In this document: positions 32,846 to 44,640 of the stretch, piece after piece | Layout of the letters: every line of letters starts with the position of its first letter | Position numbering within the stretch: the first letter of the stretch is position 1 | Assembly (NCBI RefSeq): GCF_014633365.1 | Contig: NC_068351.1 | Span: 20,139,366 to 20,203,365, forward strand | From: Diospyros lotus | Lineage: Eukaryota > Streptophyta > Magnoliopsida > Ericales > Ebenaceae | Reading direction: 5' to 3' | DNA: 64,000 bases | Program-made: the position numbers and the translations under genes | Notes under the pieces: model-generated | The model's input: the letters and a program-made list of their open reading frames with translations, nothing else | The model's database searches: none | What the model was told of the DNA's origin: nothing

Positions 32846-35234
32846 TGTAACGCCCCGTTTTCTTGGGCGCGTTATAACTTGGGACAATAATTTTTTTCAA
32901 TACCACTAAAACTAAATCATATCATTACTCTTATCCATCCCAAAATTTTCATACATTTTCTCGAAAGAGAATCATCATAAACATTAAATGCGGAAGCTAG
33001 AATCGAACCTAACATCTTAACATTAATCATAAATCAATTCTTACATTCTCATTAACCCTGATTAAGGTTATACATCGTTATTAACTATAAATGAGACTAT
33101 ATATCATCATTCCTCAAAACGTTCAGAATTCAAAGTAGCAGAACTTAAACTCATGGGCCACATAACATACATTCAACTCATCATACAATTCATCATGCAC
33201 TTTTGTTAAGTGCCATTTCATGTCTCATTCATTCTTATTTCTGCTACAATTTCCATCTGGAACGTTTGAATATTCTAGGAGCAAATCCCAAATTAGATGA
33301 TGAATCATCTAAGTAAGGGAACAATAAACATGTTTCGTGCATAAATGTAAAATGCAAAATGTCCTTTTTCATTTCCTTTTGGTTTGAGCTGACCGTACCT
33401 TATTGCTACTCCCTATTTTCATAGCCTTTTTATCAGGCCGAGGTGTATGGGTGCACCCTTGGTAGAGTAGCGGTCCCAGTCCGTATTCTCAAACCTTTAT
33501 GCGATGCATGATCAATAATATCATCGTATTCATATGCATATCTCATTATCAATACATGTAAATGCAATTTATATGAACATATTCATATCAAGACATAGCA
33601 ACATGATAAAACCATTTACATAAAATTGGGTTTTGAAAAAATCACTTACAAACCAAACATTTTCATAAAACTAAATATAGTTGGGAAGTACCACTTACCT
33701 TGCAGAAAGATAATTTTTACCCCTAGCATAATTTTGCCTCAAAGTTCGCGTCAGACTCCCAATCATACTCAATTATGAACCTTGACATATCCTGGGCATT
33801 ATAATTACTTAAGAAAATCAGATTTCTAATTTTCTCTAATTTTCTTCATTTCTCCTATTTCCTCCAATTATTTCCTCCAGATTATGAAATAAATATTTTA
33901 TCATAAAATTTTCTCTATTTCTCTTCACTATAATTTCTAAAACAATATTCCTAAGCTTCAAAAATTTTCTCATAATTTTCAGAATCCATATTTTATTTAT
34001 TTCTCATTTTTTCTTTGATTTTCAAGCATTATTGCCTCAAAAATCCATAATAAATACCAATCATGCATTTATCTTCCAATTTCATCATCAAAATTCTAAA
34101 ATATCATTCTCATATTTTTAAATTTTTTTAAAATTTTTTTGAAGATAACTCACCTTCCCGCGAAGCAATTCGGTATTATTCTATATTGCGACGAAGCCTC
34201 GATTTGGACATCCAATAACACCTTCTGCCACAAATTTTCACGCAAACTACTAAACTTAGCCTATAGGATTTTTCTGAGAATTTTTTGGTATTTTTCTCTC
34301 TCTATATATATTTTTTTCTTTTTTTTTCTTTCTCTTTTTCAAATTTCTCTCTCACTCTCAAATCTTTCTTTTAACATTTCTCCTTGTAATTTAAGTTCTC
34401 AAACCTTTCAAGTTTCCTCTATTTATAAGAGTTGAATTAAGCTTAACATAATTATGGTGACTCACTATCTTTAATTATTTTGTCGCATTTCTTAATTATT
34501 TTCACTAAATCTCACTCATAATTTTTAATTATTTGTCCATACCCTACTTTGTCTCCTACATTTCTTAATTATTTCACCCATTATTTTTGATTATTTGTCC
34601 ACACCTTACTTTGTCTCCCACATTTTTCAATTATTTCACCCATTATCTTTAATTATTTTGTTACATTTCCTAATTATTTTTCACTAAATCTCACACATAT
34701 TCTTTAATTATTTGTCCACATCCTACTTTGTCTCCCACATTTCTTAATTATTTCACCCATTATTTTTTATTATTTGTCCACACCCTACTTTGTCTCTCAC
34801 ATTTCTCAATTATTTCACCCATTATCTTTAATTTTTTGTCACCTTTCTTAATTATTTCCTACTAAATCTCATACATAATCTTTAATTATTTCTCCACACC
34901 CTACTTTGTCTCCCACATTTCTCAATTATTTCACCCACTATCTTTAATTATTTTGTCATATTAATTATTTTTCACTAAATATTCTTTTAAATAGATTATT
35001 ATTTAGTTCATTAATTTTAAGTTCACTTTCTTAGCCTACTAACTCTAAGCCTATTTACTTAGCCTAGTCCATTAACTCTAAGCTCATTTACTTAGTCTTT
35101 ATTTTTTTCAACTTAGCCCACTAACTCTAAGTCCATTAGTTTTCTCAATATTTATAATCTCTAATTGATGCCAAAAATAGATTAAATACAATAAAATTTA
35201 ATTATCATTATTCTCAAAATACTAGGATATTACA
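32846..35234 (-). mobile_element. Solo LTR (gypsy type), 2389 bp
   Basis: Starts tgtaacgccccgttttcttgg and ends ggatattaca; perfect 5-bp TSD atttc (32841-32845 and 35235-35239). TATA on the minus strand at 34419-34429 (ctatttataag on plus). Shares the conserved core (33258-33319) with the LTRs at 10052, 40611 and 42415. No coding region. Confidence 0.9.
34440..34990. repeat. Tandem repeat array inside the solo LTR
   Basis: Several degenerate copies of the phrases ccctactttgtctcccacat, ttcttaattatttcaccca and tttcactaaatctcac, in the U3 region just upstream of the TATA box in LTR orientation. Unit roughly 170 bp, with half-unit similarity. Confidence 0.65.
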
Positions 35235-35820
35235 ATTTCTCTATCTCTTTGTCTCTAACGGCTATATCTTCAAGAGGGGTCGACAAAGCCTATAAATAAA
35301 AGAAGTGAAGCTTGAGAGAGATTTGTCAATTAGGCTTACAAAGTTTTACATCATTCATTCTCAAGTTTTATTGTACTTTATTTTTTACTTTCATTTTTCT
35401 GTCAAGGCTGTTTTATTCATTGTAAAGATTTATTCAAGCCTTGTTCCAGATAGTTTTTTAGAGAGAGTATTGAGAGATTTGTATCTCTTGTTTTTGTATC
35501 TTGTTGTAATTCCCAGAAGTTTGCTAGAGGGCCTACTTAGTTAAAAATGAGGTTGTATTTTCCTAATTGGTTTAAGTATGAGGTTTAGAGTGGACTGAAA
35601 TCTCTAATTGGGAGCTAGAGTAGTGGATATAGGTTGGGTTGAACCGAGTCACTCTAAATTTTTTGTCTCTAACATACTTTGATTTATACCTTATTGCTTA
35701 TAATTCACTATTTTCTTATTTCTCTTGGAAACTTTTACAAATTTTTAAAAATTATAAACACCCAATTCATCCCCCCCTTTTTGGGTGTGTAGTGCCATTA
35801 GATTACACAAATCCAACAAT

Positions 35821-35832
35821 AGGTATAAGAGC
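35821..35832 (+). other. Degenerate primer-binding site of the plus-strand copia
   Basis: aggtataagagc, two mismatches from the initiator-Met tRNA PBS, directly after the LTR end at 35818. Confidence 0.6.
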
Positions 35833-35879
35833 TTGTTCTCATTTTTTATGTTTTCTCAAGTTTAATAACCTGAGGATGA

Positions 35880-36812
35880 CCCTAAGATGGTACAACTCAT
35901 TAGAGCTCAAAATTTTGGAAGCCAAAGAACCTTAAGTCCACCATTCTCTGATTGATTAAACTATGGATATTGGAAGAAGAGTGTATCATGCTACTTGATG
36001 CAAGATTTCCATGTCTATAATACCATCATGAATGGAGTCACACTAGCCTCAACAGAAAAAATGAGGAAATGGATTGAAGAAGAAAAGAGGATCGTGGAGA
36101 GAAATGCCAAGGAAATGAACATCCTCTTTTGTGCTTTCATCCCGAAAAAATTCAACTGGGTATCCACATGCAAAACGACCAAGAATATTTGGGACAAGTT
36201 AGAAGTTACTCATGAAGATAGCAATCAAATCAAAGAAAAAAAGGTAAATTTACTTATTCTTGAGAATGAGCTTTTTTCAATGAAATCTTGAAAATCTATT
36301 AAGGATATATTTACTAGATTTAATGATATTATCACAAGTTTGGAAGCTCTTGACAAGACTTATCGAATGGGGAGAAGGTTAGAAAAATACTAAGGAGTCT
36401 ATCGAAGGAGTAGGATCCCAAGGTAACAACCATTCAAGAAGTTAGAGATTTAGATATCTTAGCATTTGATGAGTTGATTCTCTCATGACTCATGAGATTA
36501 TGTTGAAGAGAGAAGATAATAAGGATTTGAAAAAAAATGATAAATCTATTGCTTTCAAGGCTTCACAATCTTCAAGTGATTAAAAAGGAAGTGAGGAAGA
36601 GAAGGAGGATATAATAGTATTCACAAGAAAGTTTAAGAGATTTATGAACGGGAAGAAGTTGGTGGAAAGAATAAACCCAAGGGAAAAGAAGAATAAGTTG
36701 AAGGGGGAGGAATAAAAAAAGGAAATGAAATGTTTTGGGTGCAAAGGACATGGACATGTCAAAGCCAAATGTCCAGTATTCAAGCAAAGCATGAAGAAAT
36801 CCAAGAAGAAAG
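35880..36812 (+). pseudogene. Copia gag remnant
   Basis: After the PBS comes a broken gag. The open stretch 35995-36291 has the UBN2/gag helix pattern (AKEMNILFCAFIPKKF, then TTKNIWDKLEVTHED and LLILENELFSMKS). A stop, then EKVRKI-type sequence in shifted frames, and a CCHC zinc knuckle CFGCKGHGHVKAKC at about 36729-36770. It ends where another copia LTR begins at 36813. No protease, integrase or RT follows. Confidence 0.7.
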
Positions 36813-38511
36813 TGTTAGTTCCGAATGATGACAAATATATCCCAAGAGAGGGGGTGAATTGGGATTTGGATAAATTTTTGATAGATTAAAAACTTATAGC
36901 ATGCAGGACACTATGTTTCGAAACATAAGGAAATATGTTTCGAAATAAACCTTTTTGTTAAGTATGTTTCGAAATATAAGTATGTTTTGAAACCAAATTT
37001 TCTGTCAAGTATGTTTTGAAACTTACTATGATATGTTTCGAAACTTTCTTCTATGTTTTGCTTATTTTAAATTTTTTAGATTTTGAAAACGATTGTTTTG
37101 AAAGCATGATCAATGAGTTTAAACAAGTAAAATAGTAAAGCAAATTGGACACGAGATTTATAGTGGTTCGACACCCCCCTACTCCACTACCTTTAAGCTT
37201 ACCCACTTGAAGAATTTTCAAACACAATCATTTTCACTAGTAATCAACAACATCAATGGTTTTACCATGACTCACCCTAAAACCTTACACAATGAGTTTT
37301 TACGGGCTCAACTCAAAGCTTACAACAAGATAAATAAAACTTATCTTTTACAACCCAACAGTTTGAATGTAATGAAATACCCTACCAAATAGTTGTTACA
37401 AACCTATTGGTATGGAGTGAGGAGAGCTTGAAAGGATGAGAGCTTCGGGTTCATTTTGCTTCTCCTTTTCACACCTCAATACACATCAAGGATTAATTGA
37501 AAGGATCTTCTTTGAGATCTTCTTGAAAGAGTTTTGTTCACTAGTGCTTGAGTATGTAACAATATCTCTTGTAGGTGTGTATACTTGTGTATGCTAGTAA
37601 GAGAGATTCTTGTCTTCAAAGAACTGATATATATATATATCAACAAATAGAATTTTGGCTAATTATAACCATTAGATACAAGATGATAAAGTAGGTTTCG
37701 AAACACACATTATAGGATTCGAAACAACACATTTTTATACTAAGGTTTCGAAACATACATATCATGTTTCAAAACATCCAGCCTTTATAGCTGGTTATGC
37801 ACCAAGAGACAAAATGAGTGAGAGACAATGCTTTTAAAACAAAATGATTTGTTTTATTCTTCACTTGCAAAATATTTGAAATTAAAACATCAGGGTGTGG
37901 AGATTAAGTCAAAAGGTGACTTTTAAAATAACTTTTGAATTAAAGTACAAAAGCATGTCAAATTTTCAAATATTCTGCTAATAGAGTCAGATGTTTCGAA
38001 ACATGCTATGAAGGTTTCGAAACATACTTTAAAAACATATTTCAAAACATTTTAAACACAGTTTTTTAAATGCTCTACTGACAGAGATGACAGAGGTTTT
38101 GAAACATATGCTTATTTTTCAAACAGGTTTCGAAATACAACATATAAACTTAGCAAACATTGAAATCTTATAAAAAGACATTTCGAAACATGTATAGAAA
38201 CATGGTAGAATGATGTTTCGAAATATGAAAATTTAGTTTTGAAACATGATGCATGAATTTTGGGTTTTTCAAATATTTGAACATTTGCGCCAAAACATTA
38301 ATCATGCTTGTTTCAAAATATGAAAAACTTATTTCGAAATATGAGATTCTCATAAAGATTTTTCATGCTAAGATTGATTTTTCATCAAATACATTTTCAC
38401 ATATATCAAAAAATATGATACAACAGAAATCACTTGCAACTTGAAGTGATGAAGATCAATCCACATCAAGCAATGATCAAGTGATAATAACATATGCTTG
38501 ATGGCTCAACA
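36813..38511 (-). mobile_element. Copia LTR, probably solo, with TTTCGAAA palindrome array
   Basis: Begins tgttagttccgaatgatgac, followed by atatcccaagagagggggtg, which in reverse is the usual 3' end of copia LTRs (caattcaccccctctcttggg). Ends ggctcaaca at 38511, whose reverse (tgttgagcc) is a typical copia LTR start. Contains the copia-LTR phrase tttatagtggttcgacaccc (37159-37178). Flanking 5-mers are gaaag and tgaag, an imperfect TSD. It interrupts a copia gag. The first 125 bp recur at 41113-41237. Confidence 0.6.
36910..38345. repeat. About 20 dispersed copies of ATGTTTCGAAACAT-type palindrome
   Basis: Copies and one-mismatch variants at about 36913, 36933, 36963, 36978, 37011, 37034, 37688, 37710, 37744, 37766, 37990, 38013, 38038, 38094, 38124, 38178, 38213, 38234, 38308 and 38330. 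The core tttcgaaa is self-complementary, and the longest form is a 14-bp perfect palindrome. Decay is mostly CpG to TpG/CpA (gttttgaaac, gtttcaaaac), as expected from methylation. Confidence 0.8.
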
Positions 38512-40610
38512 TGAAGATTTTGAGGTAACATCTCAAACTTTTGATAGCTTAGAAGATAATTTCTCTTTTTGAAGAATTGCAAGATACTTTTGATTAATTA
38601 ACCCACGATTTTGAAAAATTATGTTTGAAAAAGAATTTGTTGAAAAAGAAAATTAATAAACAATTCGCTCCCTATTTTAATTTTGTCTCGAAAATTGTAT
38701 AATCAAATATACAAAATAATAAAATACACATAATATCACTCATTCAATACAAAAAAAATCCCAAAATCACAAACCAGGCTTATTTGCTCCTTGTCGTCGT
38801 CGAAGAAGACGCTGCCGTTGCCGCTGCCGGTTTTGTTTGTCGCCGTCAAATCTGGTGTCTGCAACTCGTCTACCATTACAACTCGTCCACTAGATCTGGT
38901 GTCACTTATCCAGCTGATTTCGCCTTCGTCTTCACCTGCAATTCATCTTCTGCGACCGATTCAGCCTTCGCACATTTGGTCAGCCTCTTCCCGCATTGAT
39001 GGCCTTGTCGTGGGGGGTTGGGGGAGATGGTGTTTGTGATTTTGGGTTTTTTTTTTGTATTTATTTTTGTATTGAATAAGTGATGTTGTGTGTATTTCAT
39101 TATTTTGTATATTTGATTATTGATTCTTTGTATATGTATATCTGATTATTTTGTATATTTAATTATTAATTTATATATTTGATTATTAATTTTGTATATG
39201 TGTATTTGATTATGTTATATATTTGATTATTGATTATGTGTATGTTAATATAAATCGAATTAAAATTTATTAATAAATAAATAAAATAGAGAGGAGAATA
39301 TAAAGTGTTATTGGAACAAATATAATTTTTGAGATAAAATTAAAATAGAAAATAAATTATTTATAATATAATAAGAAGTATGATAGAGAAAGTTGTTGGA
39401 GTCAGTCACTTAAAAGTCTGAAATACTACAAGCCATTTGTTTAATGGCCACTCGCACCTATGCTGATACGGTCCTCCAATCCTTAACAATAGAAGCAAAC
39501 CTCAGTGGGATAGGCGTATGACAATGAAATTTACTTTCAGCAAGAAATCATCACCCAGTGCTGGTTACTGTTTGGAGTCTGCTTAAGACATCTGCCTTCT
39601 TTGCACCTGAAGCTGAGATTACTTTTTAATGTGTCTCCTCATTTGGATGCAGCTCTATTTATCTTTTAATCTGACATCATAATCTTTGTTAAGACGGGTA
39701 AATTGCCTCCTCACCTTCAATGGTTTCAAATTTTCAATTACTCACAAAAATCTCATGTGATTTAAAATAAAAGTTCTAAAGGTCTCTACTGTTTGTTTCC
39801 TTTTTCACTAAAACACTCGTTTTGTCACTAACTGTGCTAACTAAATATAAATCAATTTAAATTAGATTAATTAATACTAATTAAATTATCTGATGTTCCC
39901 TTCACCGAGGCCCCTAATCCGCAACAGCGGTATGGACGGTGGTGGTCACCAACGGGGAGAAGAGAGGAGAGGACTGTGCCACGCGCGACAACTCGACATC
40001 TACTGGAGCAGCCGTTTATTACCTAATTCGGTCTGTGCAGTGTGCTGCAGCCATCACTTTCCTCGAACAACAGAGAAGTTTGGAGACATAGTCGCCATCG
40101 GTCTCTCTCTCTCTCTCTGGGTTCCAGTTTGTGAAACCCATTGATGATACATCGTCTGTCATCACAACCCTCACTTGGAGAGCTCCTTGTCGTTGTTGCT
40201 TGCCAACAAAACAGAGGCCCAGCCGTCAATTGGAGGAGGGGGGGAAACAACTAGCTGTTCATTGTTGTCGTCACCACCTTGTGACAAATTAGTGCATCCT
40301 ATCTTAGCTATTTTCCATCACGTTGGTTTTTTATTATTTATTCGATTACTTTGGGATGGAATAAGATAGCTGTGAGGCGTAACTAAAAGAGTATTTTACT
40401 CGAAGTTTCAGTAGATATTTGGGTGAGTTGTTGGGAGTGTTTTTAGGAGAATTTGTTAGGTTTTAATTTATTAATTTAGCATCTGCCGTACAAAAGTATA
40501 TTCTCCAATATCTTTGTTTCCTCTACCGTCTTTAAGAGGAAGTCATTTTTCATGTTTTTAATAACACAAAAGTTTATTCTCCAATATCATAGTTTCCTCC
40601 TCTTGTCTAT
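38512..40610. other. Intergenic or decayed repeat DNA
   Basis: Two GC-richer patches (38784-39040 and 39890-40290, the latter with a (tc)n run at 40101-40118) give ORFs without any recognisable domain. No element ends were fixed. Confidence 0.35.
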
Positions 40611-41112
40611 TGTAACACTCCGCTTTTTCAAAAGCATGTCACTGGGAATTTTTTTTTTTTTCTCTTTCCTCACAAATGTTTTTCTCAATATAAAATTCTC
40701 ATATACATCCAATATTCCATATGATAATATAAGAAATGATAATTTAAATACTTGCAAAAGTTAGAATCGAAACCTGAAAAATATTATAATTTCATACAAA
40801 CACGATTGTGCACTACCGTTCTCAATAGCCAAACAATTACAATATCCGATAGGTGAAATAACAAATAAAACTACTTCAGACTTAGTGAACATCATGAATT
40901 GAAACTAAACAATGCTTCAGCCATTACTTTTCCCTGTGCACCACTCGATTCACTTGGAACGTGGAATATTCTAAGGATAAAAGTTCAAATTAGAAAATGA
41001 ATCTTCTAAGTAAGGGTTAAAACAGTTTTCATGAATGTATGATGCATGAACATGAATAAAATGGACTATTAATCGTATTAAATATGAGATACTTGAACTT
41101 GCATCATGAGGA
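40611..41112 (-). repeat. Truncated gypsy-type LTR fragment
   Basis: Begins tgtaacactccgctttttc and includes the conserved LTR core (ttggaacgtggaatattctaa to aagtaagg, 40955-41016). It stops where a copia LTR fragment starts at 41113. The remainder should lie to the right of nest C, outside this window. Confidence 0.7.
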
Positions 41113-41237
41113 TGTTAGTTCTATATAATGGAAAATATATCCCAAGAGGGGGGTGAATTAGGATTCGGGTAGATTTTTAATAACTTGAAAAACTTTAGCT
41201 TGCAGGATACTAAGTTTCAAAACTTGAAGGAGTATGT
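41113..41237 (-). repeat. Copia LTR fragment, same family as 36813-38511
   Basis: tgttagttctatataatgg, then atatatcccaagaggggggt and tagcttgcaggatactaagt, matches the first 125 bp of the LTR at 36813. It is cut at 41237 by the Tnt1-like copia. Confidence 0.7.
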
Positions 41238-42414
41238 TGTTAGAAACCTGGCGACCGTGTAGCCTTCGTTCTGCCTTGATTCAATCCGTAGAGTCGCAAG
41301 CGCGAACTCCTCCAAGGCAGTCCACACGATTGACCATTTCTACGAACGCATCGAGTAGTGCTAGCAACCCTAGGCGCCTCTTGAGAGATCCAAAATTTTC
41401 TTATTCTTTCCATATTCTTAAGCGGCATATTTATAGAGTTAAAAACCCTAAACATGCATTGGAAAACCCCTAAACAATTTAGGCCCGACCCTTAATCACA
41501 TTGGGCTGACTCTCTCTTTTAAATTGTGGAACAGGCTCGACCTAAGTGTGTGACCCCTTAGGTCCACCATTGGGCTAGATGTAGGGCCAATTCTATTGGG
41601 CTATATCAAGGCCCAACTTATTAGATTAATTAAACTCTTTAATTAAACTTATGGGTTTCTTAATTAACACATCTCATGGGCTTCATAATTAAACTATTTA
41701 ATTAATAGTTTTAGAATTAATCATATTAATTCTAAAACCCTACATATCATGGTTAACATCTAGCAACATGCCATGAATACCTAGCCAACGATGAAAAACA
41801 CGGACCTTTTCAATTGTAATTACCATGTAGTAAAATCTTTTCATCAATCTATGTCCCGGTTGAATTTAGGGTAAGGTTTTATGACAAAACCCTAATAATT
41901 CAATAACTATGTATCAATTCCAAATTTATGACTTGATAGGTGAAATCAAAACACCTTTTTGATTTCTACCTCACATTGGCCAAGGATTTCTTTAGTCATA
42001 AAATCATCGGAATACATAGGACATCTTCTCATCTTGTCGATAAGTGATGAATCCTATTTCGACATTCACAAACCTTCATATGTGATAAGGTTACACCCAG
42101 TGATAGTTTGTTAATGACTCCATTAGAATCCAAAAAGAACTAAAGCGTAACCAATCAAATATGAGACTACCATGATGTCTCAAGTCTAAGGATCAATTTA
42201 CACTATTGCAACACAAGAATTTCAATTCGACACTAAATAATAACCATTAGGAATTCTGTAGCGGATCAGTTCAGTGTACTTATTCTCATAATAAGCACCC
42301 ACATATATGCACTAGTGTCCACACACACCAATGTCTATGAAACAAGACATTCTCCTAATTGAGCATGCATCATATGTGCTAGTCTATCCTAGTTATTAGT
42401 GTCCAATCCTAATA

Positions 42415-44541
42415 TGTAACACCCCATCTACTCAGGGTGTGTTATGTCCTAGAAAATTTGGGTCTTATTATTATTATTATTATTTTTTCATTACATTGTA
42501 CCCGAAATTCCCTTAGACCTATCTAGTGCTTGACAAAATATTTTATCCATTAGAGATAAATACAATCTTATAAAGCGGAAGCTGAATCGAACCTACTCAT
42601 GGCATTACATACATAAATAACTGAACATGACACTTATTACAAAGCTGATACATAAGCTTCTAGGATAAATTAAAACGTACATAATTCTTGAAATACTCAT
42701 ATTACAACATAACATGGAACATTTGCTCGTTTCTTGATGAGTCGCGTCACTACACCTCTTCGACTTCCGTACCATTACTGCAAGTCCCGACTGGAACGTC
42801 GAATGTTCCAGGGGCAAAACCCAAATTAGATGATGAACCATCTAAGTAAGGTACGTAATGCTATATCATGTGTGTATGCAATGTCTTACTCATCGTAGGT
42901 GTCAACTGCACCCCTCATGCTACCTACCATTCTTACGGCCACCTCTTTCAAGTCCGGGGTGTCTAGGGGCACCTTTGGTAAAGTAGCGGTGCCATTTCGT
43001 ACTCCCTACGGCCTCAATGCATGTGATCAATGATATCAACGTGTATTTATGCAATTCATAGTCATGTCATGTATGCAGTCTACGTGATGGGTACATATCA
43101 GAGTATGTCAATATGATGAACGCATTCTCAAAGATAAACATTTATAACCGTACTAAGCTTGTAACGGTACACTTACTATTAAGTTGCCTTGAAAGCATGG
43201 CGTTCTCGAAAGACGACCTATTTCCCAATCTTCATGCCCCAAGGATTCCTAAAATATTAAATTTATTTTCAGAATATTAACTCACTATTTTTTCATAATT
43301 CCTACAATTTCTCTTTATTTTCTAAGTCTTATTTCCTCAAAATTACAAAATAAATATCTAGATTTTCATATAACTCAATTTCTCTTTACTAATATTCCTT
43401 AAATAATATTTCTAGCCTTCTGGAATTTTCTTGGAATTTTCCAAATTAAATTTCTATTTTTCCTTATTTCCATAATAGCAAAACTATTTAAATAAATAAT
43501 TAATTTAGCATTTTCCAAAAAAATTATCACAAAATAAGACATAAACAAAATTCTAGATTTTTTTAGAATTATTTGCAAAATTTTATCTATTTTCTTTTTC
43601 TTTTTCTTTTTATTTTTTTCTTTTCTTTTCTTTTTCTTTATTTTTCTGTCGGGTGCGTGCCAACCACGCGCCTTCTTCCTACTCGCCGGTGCGTGGCTGC
43701 ACGCGCTCGACTGGTTCACCATCTCCGGCTACTGCCTCGCCGCCGCCGATGCTTTCGGCCTCCAAGCTTCAAATGAAGCTTCCCTCCCCCTAAATCTCCA
43801 CCTCCCGAACCCGAATATAGCCTTAGATTTGCGAAAAACATAGCAAAAGTACCTCGATTTTGCGTTTAAAGCCTCGGCTCCGGCGATTCGTGATTCTCTG
43901 GCGAGTGCTCGATTCTTCTTCCCCGCTGCTCCGTTGGCTACCAAACACTCCAGAAAGCTCGCCCACGATGCAAGGACCAAAACCCCATTCTCAAATCCTT
44001 CCAACACTGCCCCAAATGCCCAATCTAAGAAGAGAAATTTTCGAATGAAGGAGGCTGCTCGAACACGGCTATTTATAACCGAAACTCACTGCGAGTTGTC
44101 CCATCATGAGAGCCACCCGTCCTGGAAGGCCATTCTGACGTCCTTAGCAGCATTAATGGCCCCTCTTACCCTAGATTGCTTGTTGCAGGCGTGGCCAGAG
44201 CATGGTGCTTGCTTGCTCCGATTTTTTGATCTTCTTTGATTTTTTTTTAATATATATACACATATACATACATATACATATACCTATATACATATATACA
44301 TATAACAGTATAAAAAATCCCAGTACATACTATTTATATAATTTTTGGTACATAAGTATATTTTAATTATACTATATATTTTATACTATGATTTAAACTA
44401 AATAAATTAATTACATACAACTACAAATAAATAAATTTATACTTACCCTACTGATAAACACTTAAAATTATAATAATTTCCTTTAGGGTCTTAAAACACT
44501 AAAATTTTGATTTATTATTTACGATATCTAAGGGTATTACA
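42415..44541 (-). repeat. 3' LTR of the gypsy chromovirus
   Basis: tgtaacaccccatctactcag to aagggtattaca. Minus TATA at 44069-44078 (ctatttataa on plus), conserved core at 42792-42850, a T/C-rich run at 43580-43640 and a (ta/ca)n tract at 44250-44300. Highly similar to 57836-59688. Confidence 0.88.
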
Positions 44542-44553
44542 TTCTCCCCTCAC
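44542..44553 (-). other. Polypurine tract of the gypsy element
   Basis: The minus strand reads gtgaggggagaa immediately before the 3' LTR. Just upstream the last codons encode the acidic EDEIF-like tail usual at the end of chromovirus pol. Confidence 0.75.
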
Positions 44554-44640
44554 AAAAATTTCATCCTCGAAATTTGATCATTCTTCGCTCATTCTGACTA
44601 TAGGGTCTTCAAATAGATATGAAAAATTAATCTTCATGTC

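Larger units (their letters stand above)
32690..35818 (+). repeat. Copia LTR (plus), interrupted by a solo LTR
   Basis: The right part (35235-35818) has a TATA box (cctataaataaaag, 35289-35302), a leader, and ends in atccaaca directly before a PBS. The left part (about 32690-32845) holds palindromic U3-like words. The solo LTR at 32846-35234 splits it. The left end is approximate; the partner LTR was not found in the window. Confidence 0.55.

Noticed and set aside
36910..38345. CRISPR-like array of repeats
   Set aside because: The repeats are short palindromes with very irregular spacing within a plant LTR; no spacer regularity and no cas genes.
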